64,000 nt of DNA from Symbiodinium natans (GCA_905221605.1 CAJNDS010002246.1:1118429-1182428), one strand, 5' to 3'; positions 30,197 through 42,124 are shown, counted from the stretch's first letter. The notes: generated by a model not told the origin, from the sequence alone. Program-made: numbers and translations.

Positions 30197-31119
30197 ACGG
30201 CCGGGGCTGCCGGGGTTTGCGGGGTGCATCTCCCGATCCCGGTCTTGCATACTGGAGCTTTAATTCGGATTCAGGGCTTTGTGTTTAGGGCCTTAGGGTT
30301 TAGGGTTTAGGGTTTAGGATTTCGGGCTTAGGGTTTCGTAGGATTCATGAGCCCTAAATCCTGCGAATTCAGGCTCTAGGGTTTTAGGGTTTGGGATTTT
30401 GAGGCCTTGGCTTCGGAGATGCGTTTGGGCCGAGACGATCCTATACCCCTTCAGAACCTATAGAACTGTAGTCTGCAACCTTGAGACCCCTACATGTCAA
30501 AAAAAAAGCTCAATCCTACAACCCTGCACCCCGAGACCCTTAATTTAGCCCCAAGCCGGCTTAGGGTTTAGGGTCCAGGGTTTAGGGTGCTCTAAACCCT
30601 AAACCCTGACCTCTAACAACCCGACAACCCTCAACCCCAAACGCAACCCGCAAACCCACGAAGCTGAGGCCCACTACTGCCGGGGCCACCGGCAGAGGCC
30701 GCCCAGTGTTCAGGGCTTCGTAGGGCTGAGGGTCGCTTGGTGTCGTTGGGGTCTCTTTGGGTGGTTTAGGAGCTTGGGGTAGTTTGAGGGCGGCTGCTTC
30801 CCACACAGTTGTGTTCTAAAGCGCGACGTCGACTTGGAGGCCGTCTGAAGTCACCCGAAATCACGACACTCCATGCCATAAACTCCGCACAACCTGACTT
30901 CCTGCCTGATTTCCACCCGATCCACTCTACGCCCTCCCACCCCTATGCCCTTCATTGCTTTAATGAAGGATTGCGGAATCTTGGCCGGGGGCGGGGGGGG
31001 GAGGCAAACCCTAACCTTAGTGTCTCTGAATGGCGAATGAGGGAATTGGGGGAATTCGGTCCCGTTTGTAGCGGGACTGGTGGCCTGACGGCATCCAAGC
31101 AGCTGCTATGCTGATGGCT

Positions 31120-31195
31120 CAGGGTTTAGGGTTTATATAGGGTTTGGGGTTTAGGGTTTAAGGTTTAGGGTTTAGGGTTTAGGGTTTAGGGTTTG
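31120..31195 (+). repeat. TTTAGGG array
   Basis: About nine units with TTTAAGG and TTTATATAGGG variants. Confidence 0.9.
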
Positions 31196-31201
31196 AGACA
31201 G

Positions 31202-31310
31202 ATGCGGCTTTGGCCCCGCCGCCTTCGGATTTGTCGATCCAGCGTCCTCCTTCGTCCCTGATGGTTCATGGCATGTTCATGGCCCACCTCGGCAGGACAC
31301 CCGAGGGGTC
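31202..31310 (+). CDS. candidate exon ([20 protein letters not shown]...)
   Basis: GACAG acceptor. The + frame reads [20 protein letters not shown] then [14 protein letters not shown], and stops inside a P4 fragment. Proline-rich. A G-strand array precedes it, an exception to the usual order. Confidence 0.4.
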
Positions 31311-31339
31311 GGAATGATTTCTAATAGTATTCCCTGACA

Positions 31340-31346
31340 ATATATA

Positions 31347-31379
<33 letters not shown>

Positions 31380-31500
31380 ATATATATATACATATGTATA
31401 TATATATGTGCATATGTAGATGTAGATGTAGATGTAGATGTAGATGTATATGTATGTGTATGTGTATGTATATTTATATACTCATTTATTTGTTTATTTA
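31340..31500. repeat. TA / TATG / TAGATG compound microsatellite
   Basis: Serial (TA)n, (TATG)n and (TAGATG)n runs. The Asp-Val repeat frame here is an artefact. Confidence 0.95.
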
Positions 31501-31559
31501 TTCATTTTAAATATGGTTTATATAATATTTTGACATTCATATTTATTTGCTATAATAGC

Positions 31560-32500
31560 ACCTCAAAACCCAATTCGAATTCTTCAGGCCCCCATTCTAT
31601 ACTCCTCCGTCCGAGCCTCCCAGGACAAGCACTTTCAATTAAGTTGCCGCGAGAAGATGGGCGAACGGTCAGAGTGGGGTGCCTGTCAGGGTCTGGGCAT
31701 TTCCTGGGCCCGAAGGGTACGTTTTAGGAGTATGGGATCGGGCCCAGAGATTTGCAGCATCAGACTGCACGTCACGAAGCCCTCTATGGCCAATGCTGCT
31801 TGCTCTGCTCTGTGTGCATGACGTTTTCGGAGCCCGGTTCGGCGGGAAACAACGCGGGCGCCCTGATCTTTCTCTGTCGGTTTTTTTTGTTTTTCTCTCT
31901 CTCTCTCTCTCTCTCTGCCTCACTCCCTCATTTCCCTTCCCCATTGTATTGCTAAATCTGGCGATCTTGCGAGATGTCGTTCCTCTCGCCCGCACCATTT
32001 CCGTCAGGCGGGCACGCGGCGTGCGAGCCAAGTGCCCACGTGGGAGCCTGAGGACACAAATGGCTTAGGGGTTCAGGGATTAGGATTTAGGGCTCAAAAC
32101 CCCGAACCCTAAGCCCGAAAGCCCTGCTTGAATTGTACTTAGGATTTTATTGGGGGGGGGGGGGGGGGGGGGGGCCCGCGGGGTTGGTAGATCTTGGAAC
32201 CTGGCCAACGAGTGATTGTGAGATCTCAGCATGTGTGCATGGCATGTCTGTCTGTCTTTGCGGCTGCGTGTGAGTCAGCGTGAGTGTGAGCGTCAGCATG
32301 AGCATGAGCGGTTGCGAGTGCGTGTGCGCCTGTCTGTGTGTCTCTGGTTTTTCTCTGTGTGTGTGTGTGTGTCTCTGTCGGTCGCTGTGTGTTTCTGTGT
32401 GTCTCTGTGCGTTTGCGTCTGTGTCTGTCTGTGCGCACAAGCAGTTGTCACTATGGTCTTCGTTTTTTTACCTCAGCTACAACTATCCATGAATCACCCG
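31560..32500. other. repeat-poor stretch, no supported gene
   Basis: Overlapping open frames on both strands (up to 129 codons) cross a (CT)n tract (31893-31918), a 22-G run (32153) and a (TG)n/(TCTG)n tract (32235-32440). None has a recognisable domain. Confidence 0.4.
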
Positions 32501-32915
32501 GGGGCCAAAACCCTGAACCCCAATGTGCCAAGCCCAGAAATCAGGAAGACCAGCCATGCAAATGCCCAATGCCCCGAAGCCTAAGCCACAGCATTTTGCC
32601 GTTGAGGGTTTCTCTAAACCCTACAAACCCTAGGCCCTAAAACCCGAGTTAACCCTAGACTTTGCATGAACCCCCTACTTACCTTTTGAACTTTAGATGA
32701 GGTGGGCTTCCGTATTCGAACGAAGCTATGAAGATTCACTTATTCGCTTCCCTTGCTGTTTGAAAAAATCTGGCCTGAACCCGTTCCTAGCCTTAAACCC
32801 TTAACCCGAAACCCTAAACCTGAACCCCTAAACCCCACACCCTAAATCCCAAAGCCGAAACCCCAAGCCCTAAACCCACTAAACCCCCACAGACCAACTA
32901 AGCAACAGACCCCCC

Positions 32916-32988
32916 AAACCCTAAACCCAAACCCTAAACCCTAAACCCTAAACCCTAAACCCTAAACCCTAAACCCTAAACCCTAAAA
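32916..32988 (-). repeat. CCCTAAA array
   Basis: About ten units upstream of an exon island. Confidence 0.95.
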
Positions 32989-33008
32989 ACCCCAAAGCCC
33001 AAGGACAG

Positions 33009-33072
33009 AGAAGGCCGGCAGCATGAGCAGCTCCGGTCCTGAAGGTGCCAAGAAGGCAGACGCTTGCGGACA
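33009..33072 (+). CDS. candidate exon (EKAGSMSSSGPEGAKKADA)
   Basis: GGACAG acceptor. The + frame reads EKAGSMSSSGPEGAKKADAC. Low-complexity Ser/Gly/Lys style, compatible with the 20-40 kb exon set. Confidence 0.4.
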
Positions 33073-33737
33073 TATGCTTTCATAATCACCCGAGTCCTAG
33101 AAACCCTAAACCCTAAACCCTAAACCCTGAAACCACCCTAAACTCCCGAAACCCTAAACCCAATCCCTACATAAGCCCGAAGAAGCCGACATCCGGGTTT
33201 GCCAAAGTTGTTGGCTCGTTATTACTACCATTATTATGATTATTACTATTCTTATTTTTAGTATTGTGATTTTTATCATTATACTTATACTATCTCGTTT
33301 TTTTTTTGGGGGGGGGGGGGGGGTGGAGTTTAAACCCCTTTAAACCCAGAATGCTGACTTAACTACATCCCTACATCCCCAGCGATGGCAGGAGTAGAAA
33401 ATCCTACTTTGCGCAGTTTTTTCGAGTTTATGGTTTAGGTTTAGGGCACGACTGAATCACGAATCATAAACAACGGAAACCGAACAAACAAACTGGCCCA
33501 CCAAACCAACAAAGCAGTGAGCATTTCGCTGGAGGGCATTACAAATACAATTTTCCCGCCCCTCCTACTTATGTTTGTTAAGGTTGTCCCCAAACCCTAA
33601 ACCCCAAACCGCTTGGTGTATACGCCCCACCCTAAACCCCCAAAGCCTGAACCCCTTGGTGTATAAACCCTAAACCTAAACCCTAACCCCCTGGGTGTAT
33701 ATACCGCTAAACCCTAAACCCTAAACCCTAAACTGCG

Positions 33738-33819
33738 GCACCCGGGCTTGTGCCGTCGGACGGCTCTGAGCGAGCCCGGCTGCCGGTGACGCAGGTTGCT
33801 TCCTTCTTGCGTTGGGAAG
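33738..33819 (+). CDS. candidate exon with canonical donor (APGLVPSDGSERARLPVT...)
   Basis: The + frame reads APGLVPSDGSERARLPVTQV then ASFLRWE and ends at a canonical GTAAGG donor (33820). An internal GACGCAG|G at 33794 is an alternative acceptor. C-strand array upstream, degenerate G-strand downstream. Confidence 0.5.
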
Positions 33820-34102
33820 GTAAGGGTTTAGGGGTTAGGGGGTTAGGGTTTAGGGTCTTTTTTCTTGTTTAGGGGCTTAAAGGTCTAAGGGTTTAGTGTT
33901 TAGGGTTTGGGGGTATTTTTGTTTTTCTTGCTTGAGGCTTTAGGGTTTAGAGCTTAGTGTTGAGGGTCGCGTTTGTTTTTCTGGTTTGGGGGTTTAAGGG
34001 CGGGGTTTTGTTTTAGAGTTTTTGGGCTTTGTAAGGGCTTTAGGGTTCCAGGGTTTCAGGGCTAAGTTTACTGTTTGAGGTTTTTTCAGGGTTTAAGGGC
34101 TT

Positions 34103-36060
34103 TTGGGTTCTAGGGTTTCAAGGCATAGGGCGCTCGCCAATGCTTGCCAACTTCATGTGGACTGCGCGTCCGGATGTCTTAATACCCTCTGCAGATGTTC
34201 CAGAACTGACGGGTATTCGGCGTCAGTTCGTATTGTGAGCGGATGTTTGTTTCCCAGGCTCCATAGCTTCCTAAACCTGGAAGCCCAAAGACTAAAAGCC
34301 CTCAGTCCATGAAGAAGTCATCCCTACAGCCCTAAACCCTCAATTCCTGCAGACCTAAACCCAAACCCTAAAGCCCCTTTAAATTCTAAACCCCTAAACC
34401 TTAGAACCGAAACCCCTAAACCCCAAAAGCCTCGCCTGCCACTGCCTACACGGATGCCTGTGGTACCGGCGCCAATGCCATCCGTCATGGAAAGCTGCAA
34501 GGAGCACAGCGGAGGTTCGCATGGCATCGGTGACTGTGCGGCCCCTTCTGGCACGGATTGGCTACTGGAGATTGTCCCCGCGGGCTCGGAGGCTTTCCTG
34601 TAAGCGAGTTGTGGCAGCTCACGCAGTTCTGAAGTTCAAGGTCCCCGCTGCCATTGACAGCTGTTGGGGGGGGGGGGGGGGGGGGGGGGGGGTCCTCTTT
34701 TTCGGGTATCTCCGGGCTTAGAAATGGGCCAAAGCTGCGAACTCCTTCACTGATCCGGAAGCGAATTTGGCCGAGCGGGCTCGAAGTCAGCCGGGACAGA
34801 ACTGCTGAGGCCCTCAACTCCACTGCGCAAAGATCCAAGAGCGTTGAAGCCCAAGTCAGTACTATCTTCAATCTTAGGCTCCCGATTTAAAGTGTAGGAT
34901 TTCAAGTGGCCCGGTGGTGCCCTTCGACCGGCTAGCAAAGGCATCTCGGCTCTTGGAGACTACTTGGGAACCTGGATCCCCAAAGTGTGTTGAGAAGTAG
35001 GGAGTGTGAACCTCAGAACCTGAAAAAGCAGAAAAGCAGCCTTAGAATGGGATTTAAGTCGCTAGACCACAGAATCACCTTTACGGACTGCAAAGAAATT
35101 GGGCAGCCGCAATGGCTGATGAGTGGTGTAGAGACCTTGACAGGTGAGGCTGCGCACAAAGAGTGGTGCGGGCAGTCGTGAGCCAGGCCTGCCGGGCCCG
35201 GGTCCGAACCTTGTGCCCAGGCACCCTCGCTCTGTTGCTGTTGAATGCGCAGGCCTCGAACGCTATGTTTGTGGATGTGGCGCACGTGGCACTGATGATT
35301 GCGCAAGAAAGCAAGGCATTCTTGACGGGGAAAAGCCATGCGCAATCCCTGCTGTGCCCCCCTCCCGAGTCCGGCTTGCCGCAACATCATCGATGGTCGT
35401 GGACTCATGCGCTCTTTCCTGGCCTTGGCCATTGGTAGCAACCAGGGTTCAGAGCTCAGTGTTGTAGGCACATGTTTGTGGGTCGGGCAGTGTTTTGCAG
35501 TTGATGCTCTCGCCTTGCAACACACTCCGTCTTGACGTTGCATGTCTGACTGTCTGAGGCATGGATGACGCGCAGTACTTCAGGATCCATGAGTTCTACT
35601 GGCCTCCTTCCCTCGCCCGCCTCCACGGCCCGGCCGTGCACGTGGAGGGCATGCGGCGCAACAGTAGAGGCCTTGTGGAGGGCAACGACATGAAGCTCAC
35701 CCAAACCCGCGGCTTGAGGCGTTGTCAGCACCTTTCACCGTGCTTGGGCATGAATTGAACAGCTCCACACCCTCGATCTGTCGCGACTAAGTCTCGCGTC
35801 CGCTGAGGTGTGTTTGGGGTCGGAGACCATCCCGTCTGTGCAAAGTACGTGCTGCTGCTCCCTTTGCCCCGCTACCCACCATCTGTCCGTGTGGGGCCGA
35901 CAAGTGTCCCTCTCTGACGATTTGTGGGAGCTGCGTCAGGATCTGCAGATGCCTTCACCCACTGCCCGGTACGCGCCTGCTGACTGGCAACACCACCACC
36001 ACCAACACCACGACCACCGCCACCGCCACCACCGCCGCCACCGCCACCGCCACCGCCACG
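34103..36060. other. about 2 kb with no telomeric array except 34.3-34.4 kb; ambiguous coding
   Basis: Both strands carry open frames. On - the longest is 35013-35543 (176 codons) and another covers 35456-35731 (VAPHALHVHGRAVEAGEGRR). On + there are 35163-35438 (FVDVAHVALMIAQESKAFLT) and 35561-35758 (MDDAQYFRIHEFYWPPSLAR). I cannot choose the coding strand. It could be a decayed retrocopy. The His-rich end of the + frame at 35993-36060 is a CAC/CCG microsatellite. A G-run occupies 34664-34692. Confidence 0.3.
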
Positions 36061-37019
36061 ACCTACTAAACCCTAAACCCTCAACCCTTATGAACTCTAA
36101 ACCCCTAAACCCCAAACCCCCTTTTGAAACTCTAGACGCTCTCAAACATATCCCGGCCTCCCTGAAACCCCCAGGCCAAGAAGCCCAAGGCTCGCAGGGA
36201 CCTCAGCTCTCACATTCACCGGCCCCTTTTTTGCCGTTTTGGGCTTTGGGTTTAGGGTTTGGGGTTTATAGGGTTTAGGGTTTGGGGATGGCTTCGGGCT
36301 GAACGTTTATGGGGAGTTTAGCAAGTCAAAATCCCTAAAGCCCTGAACCCCAAAACTAAACCCCAAACCCTAGACCCCAAACCCTAAGCCTAAACCCTAC
36401 GCCCTAAATCCTGAACTCTAAGCCCTAAATAGTGCGAACCCTGAACTCCTAAACCCTGAGCCTAAACCCCTTACCCTGACTCTGACAGCCGGTTTTCACG
36501 CCTTGGTTTAAAACGTTTGATGTCAAACGTTTAAGATTATAGGTTCCTATGCTCTTTCAAATGCTGGGTTTAAGAGGATCAGATTTCCGCAACATTTCGG
36601 TTTGTGTTTGTTGCTGTTTTTTCAAGTTTATAAGCCCAAAACTTTAGATGCTTGGGGTGCGGCTTGTGTTTGCTTCGAGGCCCTACTTTTGGGGTTTTCT
36701 GAGTTTAGGTTTGGAGTTGACGTGCCGTAGTTTAGGGTGTAGGGTTTAGGGTTTAGGGTTGGACGCTCTTTGAAACGGCTAAACCAAAAAAACGCTCGAA
36801 TCCTGAGCAGCCCCCCTCTTAGGCCCCAAACCCTGAACAACCCCTGTCCAAACCCTAAGCAAAGCCCGGACCGGGCACGGTAGGTGTGAGCCACAACTCT
36901 TCAAAGCCTCAAGTGGGGTTTAGGATTTAGGGATTAAAAATGTCCCGAACTTGAACCTCTAAACCCCAAATTGGCCTGAGCTTCAAATGCCGAAAAACCC
37001 CAAACCCTAAAGTCTCCAC

Positions 37020-37700
37020 CCCAAGCCCAAAAACCGAAGGACTGTTCGCTTCAGCTCTAGGGTATAGGCTTCGGATGGGTATGCAGTTTCGTTCATCATG
37101 CGTTGTGTGTTTGTGTGTGTGTGTGGATGAGCCGGGGCCAAGCTGGCGAGTCCATCATCAGCTATCATAGGAAAATCAGCAGTGGTATTCGGAAGTTGAC
37201 ACCTTTGGAGGCCTTCGAAAGGATCGTGCGAAAACCCGAATAATGACCCCCGACACCACACCCCACTGCGTTCTAAAATGTTGGGGGGGGTGGGGGGGGG
37301 GGTGGGAGCCATTTCGATGCCCTGGTGAAGTGTCGGGGGCCTGCAATGTGGGTGACGGCGCGCGACCCAGTGGCGGGGCTGCCACTTCCTGGATCACGAG
37401 TGGGAGAACTAGGTCGAACTCACTGAAGAGGATCGTGGCCTGCGGCGACGACCACTGGGCCTTTGGGGTTGGCCTTGGCGGGCTGCACGAGACAATCGAG
37501 GCCCGGACCGGGTGGCGAGCTGGGGGCCGATGGTATGCTGGCCACAGTCTGGAAGAGCAAGGCCGGTGCGCACCACCCTCGAGCCGATTCAAAAGCCAAG
37601 AGGCACCCCGCATGCTGCAAGCTTTAGGCAGAAAAAACCTTCAACACCCCCGGAAACTCCTTACAGAAGGCTCCGTAATTAAGAAATCCTGAAGACCCGA
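37020..37700. other. GC-rich repeat-poor stretch, coding strand unclear
   Basis: A + frame of 149 codons (37243-37692) and a - frame of 145 codons (37176-37613) overlap almost completely. The - frame contains ATILFSEFDLVLPLVIQEVA and is somewhat more protein-like. No domain recognised. Confidence 0.3.
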
Positions 37701-37786
37701 AGCCGTCGAGGCCCTGGCAAGGCTACTGGCGAAGACGTCGCTGCGTCCAGTGCATGGCCTCAGCTGAGGGCTTTCGCGGTATGATG

Positions 37787-37850
37787 TGGGTGGGGAGGGG
37801 AGGGAGGGGAGGGGAGGAAGGGGAGGGAGGGGCGGGAGGGGAGGGGTTCA
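37787..37850 (+). repeat. GGGGA-type purine microsatellite
   Basis: Irregular GGGAGGGGAGG repeats; the Gly/Arg-rich frame is an artefact. Confidence 0.9.
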
Positions 37851-38600
37851 GGGCTTAGGGCTTAGAGGGTGTTCGGATTTAAGGTTTAGGGTTGTCGCTT
37901 CCTACCAGGCCCAAGCAACTCCTCATCAAGCCCTATTGTTTGGGGCTAATGTGGGTGGAGGGGTGGCCCCTCTGAGGGCAGCATATGGCCCAGCACCCTT
38001 TTCCCTGAAACTTTCAGCCCTAATAAACCCCAAACCCTCCTACAGCCCAAGCTCTGGATCCTACACTTCGAAGGAGTTTAGCGTTTAGAGCCTTCCAAAC
38101 CAAGGAAAGCAGGTGTTTGGGCTGTAGGGTGAAGAGGTTCCGACGATGTGAGGGGCGGGGGGGGGGGGTGTGCATATAGGTACTACTATATGACTCTAGA
38201 GACTACAAAGGGATTGTACATAAAGAAGTAGGGTCCACCGTTGAGGATATTTGTATTTGCGGCCCGAACCTCAAAAGGCTAAACAGGGGGTATCCGCACA
38301 CCCCGAAACTAGCCATCAAATCTTGCCCTAAACCCTAAACCCTAAACCCTCAACCCTCAACCCTAAACCCTAAACCCTAAACCCTTCAGGTGCTAATGGC
38401 TGAGATGTCCCCTCATTGAACGCACCCGAGCATCCAAGCCGACATGAAACTCTCAAACCCCTGGGCTTGCATAGGTAGCTGTAACTAGGGCGAGACAGGG
38501 TATAGCGACTGTACTTACCTTACCCTACTTCTATATCCCTCGTTCTAGCGACCGAGGGACCAGGAACCTGCAGGTAGACCCTATTCCCTGACACCTGCAG

Positions 38601-38654
38601 GTACCAGCTCCACGAAGAAGCCGGCAGCAGCCCCATCTGAGAACGCCTGGAAAG
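38601..38654 (+). CDS. candidate exon, Lys/Pro/Ala-rich (TSSTKKPAAAPSENAWK)
   Basis: CCTGCAG|G acceptor. The frame reads TSSTKKPAAAPSENAWK and ends near AAAG|TTGGAG. It shares the KKPA stretch and terminal Trp with the exon at 24631. Confidence 0.5.
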
Positions 38655-39112
38655 TTGGAGTTGTTGGGCTTCGGGCTTCGGATCTACCGTTTGGGGTCTA
38701 CAGGGTTTGTGGGTTTGGTGTACGCGGAAGGAGGGAACGAGAATCTCCCCGCGACGTTCAGCCTACTGGGCCATTCAAAAGCTTATTATACTTCTGGCAA
38801 CCGTAGGTCTGGGCCCATGAGCATGTGTCGTTATCGAACTTGTTCCTTTCTGCAAGGGTCCTCAATCCGGGCTTCGTTCAAGACGGCCCTTGAATGCGGT
38901 TTCGGGTTTAGGACTTGGGGTTGTTTAGGACTTAGGGTTCTGGATTTGGTTGGTTCCCTAAACCATAAACCCCACCCTAAACCCCCACCCTAAACCCCCT
39001 AAACCCCCTCAACCCCCTAAACCCCCCAAAAACCCAAACCCCCAAACCCCCTAAACCCCCTAAACCCTAAACTGAACTGTTCAAGGCTTCTGGGGGTCTT
39101 AACTCCCTCCCC

Positions 39113-39170
39113 TAAGCCCTAAACCCTAAACCCTGGGGCCCTAAACCCTATACCCTAAACCCTAAACCCT
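39113..39170 (-). repeat. CCCTAAA array
   Basis: Short C-strand units with CTGGGGC interruptions, ending at an exon. Confidence 0.85.
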
Positions 39171-39180
39171 GGGGCCCCAG

Positions 39181-39225
39181 GCCCGGGCCAAGCCAAAGAA
39201 GGCGCCCCTGAAGGCTGCCCAGGCT
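39181..39225 (+). CDS. candidate micro-exon (ARAKPKKAPLKAAQAEG)
   Basis: GCCCCAG|G acceptor, phase 0, reading ARAKPKKAPLKAAQAEG. Lys/Ala/Pro-rich like its neighbours; C-strand upstream, G-strand downstream. Confidence 0.5.
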
Positions 39226-39254
39226 GAGGGGTTCAGGGTTGAGGGGGCGTAGGG

Positions 39255-39450
39255 TTTGGGGGTTTAGGGTTTAGGGTTTAGGCTTTAGGCTTTAGGCTTT
39301 AGGCTTTAGGCTTTAGGCTTTAGGGTTTAGGGTTTAGGGTTTAGGGTTTAGGGTTTAGGGTTTAGGGTTTAGGGTTTAGGGTTTAGGGTTTAGGGTTTAG
39401 GGTTTAGGGTTTAGGGTTTAGGGTTTAGGGTTTAGGGTTTAGGGTTTAGG
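39255..39450 (+). repeat. TTTAGGG array with a TTTAGGC block
   Basis: Six consecutive TTTAGGC units (about 39277-39321) are embedded in about 21 canonical TTTAGGG units. Confidence 0.95.
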
Positions 39451-40240
39451 GAGTGTAGGGGTTCAGGGTTTAGGGGTTTGGGGGTTCAGGATTTAGGGGT
39501 TTAGGGTTTGGGGTTTCAGGTTTTATGTTTAGGGTAGGCCCTCTTCCCCGTTTGTTAGTCTATAGGTTCCCTTACAACCCCCCTACCAAAAAAGGACAAC
39601 CTTTCTATTCCTAGGCTATTATTGGGTCTAGATTAGGGTTTGTGGGGTTTAGGGTTTGCGGAGTTGAGAGTTTGGGGTTTCAGGGTTTCGGGTTTATGGC
39701 GTATGGTTTTGGGGATTTGGGTGTGGGGCTCAGAGTTTAGGGTGTCAGAGTTTGGGGTTCAGGGCTTGGGTTTAAGGTCTAAGGTTTTGGGGTTTCAGGG
39801 TTTTGGGGTGTAGGCTTTCGCCGACCTGCCGTCTGCGGGTTGCAGACTGACTGCTCCTTAGCCCCTAAATGCCCGCGAGCTGCAAGCAGTTGGCGACACC
39901 ATGGAAATATGGAAGAAGCTTCCTGCCCTTGTGGTGTTCAGCATGGGTAGGGTGGCCGATCCCTTCCACCGTCCCACACACAGCAGTTGTGCTTGTAAAA
40001 TCCCCAAAACCAAGAACCCCTAAAGCCCCTAAACCTTGTAAACCTCCTGAACCCACCCTATTATGCAACCTCTACATCCGCTCCCTGAGCCCCGACTGAT
40101 CATCTCCCCAAATATAACCCGCCCCCTATATTGAAGATTCCCAGCATAGTTCCTTAAACCCCTAGTCCCTAAACCCTAAACCCTAAACCCCCAACTCCCT
40201 AAACCCCTAGTATTCCGTGGGTATGGTGCTACCACAGCGA

Positions 40241-40297
40241 GTGGAGTGCAACTTTGCGCCTGCGGAGGACAGCGATGGCGAAGACGTGGGCTTCTGA
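40241..40297 (+). CDS. candidate terminal exon, acidic (VECNFAPAEDSDGEDVGF)
   Basis: The + frame reads VECNFAPAEDSDGEDVGF and ends in TGA at 40295-40297, with a CACAG acceptor just upstream. The acidic end and the stop make it a plausible C-terminus for the Ala/Pro/DPF exon series from about 19.7 kb. Confidence 0.4.
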   Translation: MECNFAPAEDSDGEDVGF

Positions 40298-40299
40298 GA

Positions 40300-41390
40300 C
40301 TCGAAGCTTGCCGGCTCGAGGGCTTTTCGTGAAAGGAGCATGGAAGCAGGAATGAAAGCCCTAAAACTGAACCCTAAACCCTAAACTCCTAAACCTTGCC
40401 CCTATAGCCCCCTTAGGAATCAGATTTATATTTATGTTTATAAAGAAGCCCAATGGAATATTAAAAAACAATGTTAAGCCTCTAAAGGCCCTAGATCCGA
40501 AGCCCTATGAAGCCCTGCCGTGATCTTCCAGTCCATGCTTTTGTTCGCCACCCCCCCCCCCAAAAAAAAAAAAACATAATAAATAAAATGAAAAAGAACG
40601 AACAGCATAGCCCATGAGTTTATCGGGCGGTGGTCGCCCACCTGTTAATATAAAACCTGCCTGCAGCATGCGTTTTCCGGTTCTCACATGTAATATGTTA
40701 TATATTGTATGGTATCGTATTGTACTGTATGGTATGGTATTGTCTTGTCTTGTGTTGTATTGTGGTATATTGTGTTCTGTGTTGGGTTGTGCCAGAAGGA
40801 TCACAGTGATCTTATTGTTCAAGCTGCCTCAAGAAAGGCAAGCTTAGTCCTCTAAGAGCCCAGACCTCCGAGCACACTTGACAAGAAGCCGAGCAGATTT
40901 ATTGTCTTACTAATCTGAGACTCAAAGTAGGATAAGTGCAGCTAAGGCTGTAGCTGCAACTATAGCAGGGCTACTTCAAGGCCTACTTTAGGACGGCAGT
41001 ATGCAAGAACCTTGCAGTAGAGTCCAGGTCACTTTGGGTATCAGGGTTGAGAGCATGTTGCAGCGCAGAAGGCTTGCTCTCTGAGAGAGCTGAGCTCCAC
41101 CAGTGGCAGGGAGGAAAGCGTGCTGCAATAGTAAGGTCCAAAGAACTAGGCCACTGGAATCCAAAAACCTCAACCCCGAAGCCACCCCCGAAGCCCCCCC
41201 TCAATCCTGTAGGAAGCTTTGCACCCCAGAGAGGGTTGCATCTTCCTTAGAGGTCAGGGTTTAATCATCCGGCATGAGGCTGCTTCTTCCTTGCAACGCA
41301 GATATCCATTGCTTAAGGCAGCTTTGTTTCAGGAGGTCGTCCAAAAGGGGTCGGGTGGCCACGTAGAAGAAGGTAATACATGGGGTTGAA
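40300..41390. other. no supported gene
   Basis: Contains a TATGG/TATTG microsatellite (40680-40790) and overlapping short frames on both strands without domain or splice evidence. Confidence 0.4.
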
Positions 41391-41404
41391 TCATTACAAT
41401 AGGG

Positions 41405-41473
41405 TTTTGGGGGTTATTGTGGCATAATTGTAAAGGGGCCCTAAGGGAATACTATGAGTAATTATTCCGACCC
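41405..41473. mobile_element. P4-family element, copy 2 (inverted relative to copy 1)
   Basis: Ends AAGGGAATACTATGAGTAAT then TATTCCGACCC, the reverse complement of the start of 27311-27410, with the shared GGGGGTTAT block upstream. Confidence 0.65.
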
Positions 41474-41676
41474 TTATGTTAGAGTGGTGCTGCAGAAAGT
41501 CCTCCTTGCCATTGTGGAACGTGGCAGTGTGTTTGGCGCTGCAAGTTTATCCATCATGGACCCTCATAATTATATGGACTCAAGGGATGGGAGTTGGTGC
41601 ACCAAAGCATTCGTGCTCTGTTTAGGGTTTTTCCCTAGCGTTCTAAACTCCTAAACTCAAAAACCTGTAGCTTTAG

Positions 41677-41760
41677 GGTACGCCGCGTCCAAGACGTGGG
41701 CGTTGTGCCCGACCGCACAAAAAGGTCCGAAAGGTTCGATGACGTGCGAGAGTGGGAGCG
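41677..41760 (+). CDS. candidate exon with canonical splice sites (VRRVQDVGVVPDRTKRSERF...)
   Basis: CTTTAG|G acceptor and GTGAGG donor bound 84 bp whose + frame reads VRRVQDVGVVPDRTKRSERF then DDVREWE. The acceptor lies inside a telomere-like TTTAGGG unit. Protein-like, family not recognised. Confidence 0.55.
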
Positions 41761-41813
41761 GTGAGGGATGAGGTGTAGGCTCGATAGCTTTCTAAGGTTT
41801 GCTAGGAGGATCA

Positions 41814-41925
41814 TGGGCGCTTTACCCCCAATTGCAAGTGTACTTGTACCCTACTTAGGGGACATAGGGAGCTTACAAGTACAGTAAGAATTGGGGTTGG
41901 AAGTACCCTGAACCTCCGAGTATAG
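41814..41925. mobile_element. P3-family palindromic element
   Basis: Left arm GGAGGATCATGGGCGCTTTA then CAAGTGTACTTGTA; right arm ACAAGTACAGTAAG then GGAAGTACCCTGAACCTCC. Arms are roughly 50 bp and imperfect. Confidence 0.65.
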
Positions 41926-42124
41926 GCTGGTGGGGTTTAGGACCCCAAACCCTAGACCCCAAACCCCAAACCCTAAACCCTAAACCCTACATTCGAAGGT
42001 GTTTTGGTTGCTGGGTTTAGGGATTGGGGGGCGAATCATGCCAGATCCTGCCAGCATGTGGGGGCTTCTTCGTCTGGGTTGGTGAAGTCGAAGTGTAGGG
42101 TGTGGGAGCCAAGTTGGGCCCTCA

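Noticed and set aside
31362-31727. 121-codon frame with Asp-Val repeats
   Set aside because: Translation of a TAGATG microsatellite.
33405-33425. U4 snRNA-like start (TTTGCGCAGT)
   Set aside because: Only ten bases match; no continuation of U4 sequence.
35013-35543. 176-codon - strand frame, the longest outside the LTR element
   Set aside because: Equally good + strand frames overlap it and no domain is visible; kept only as an ambiguous region.
35808-36278. 156-codon frame with a His-rich stretch
   Set aside because: The His stretch is a CAC/CCG microsatellite and the tail is telomeric repeat.
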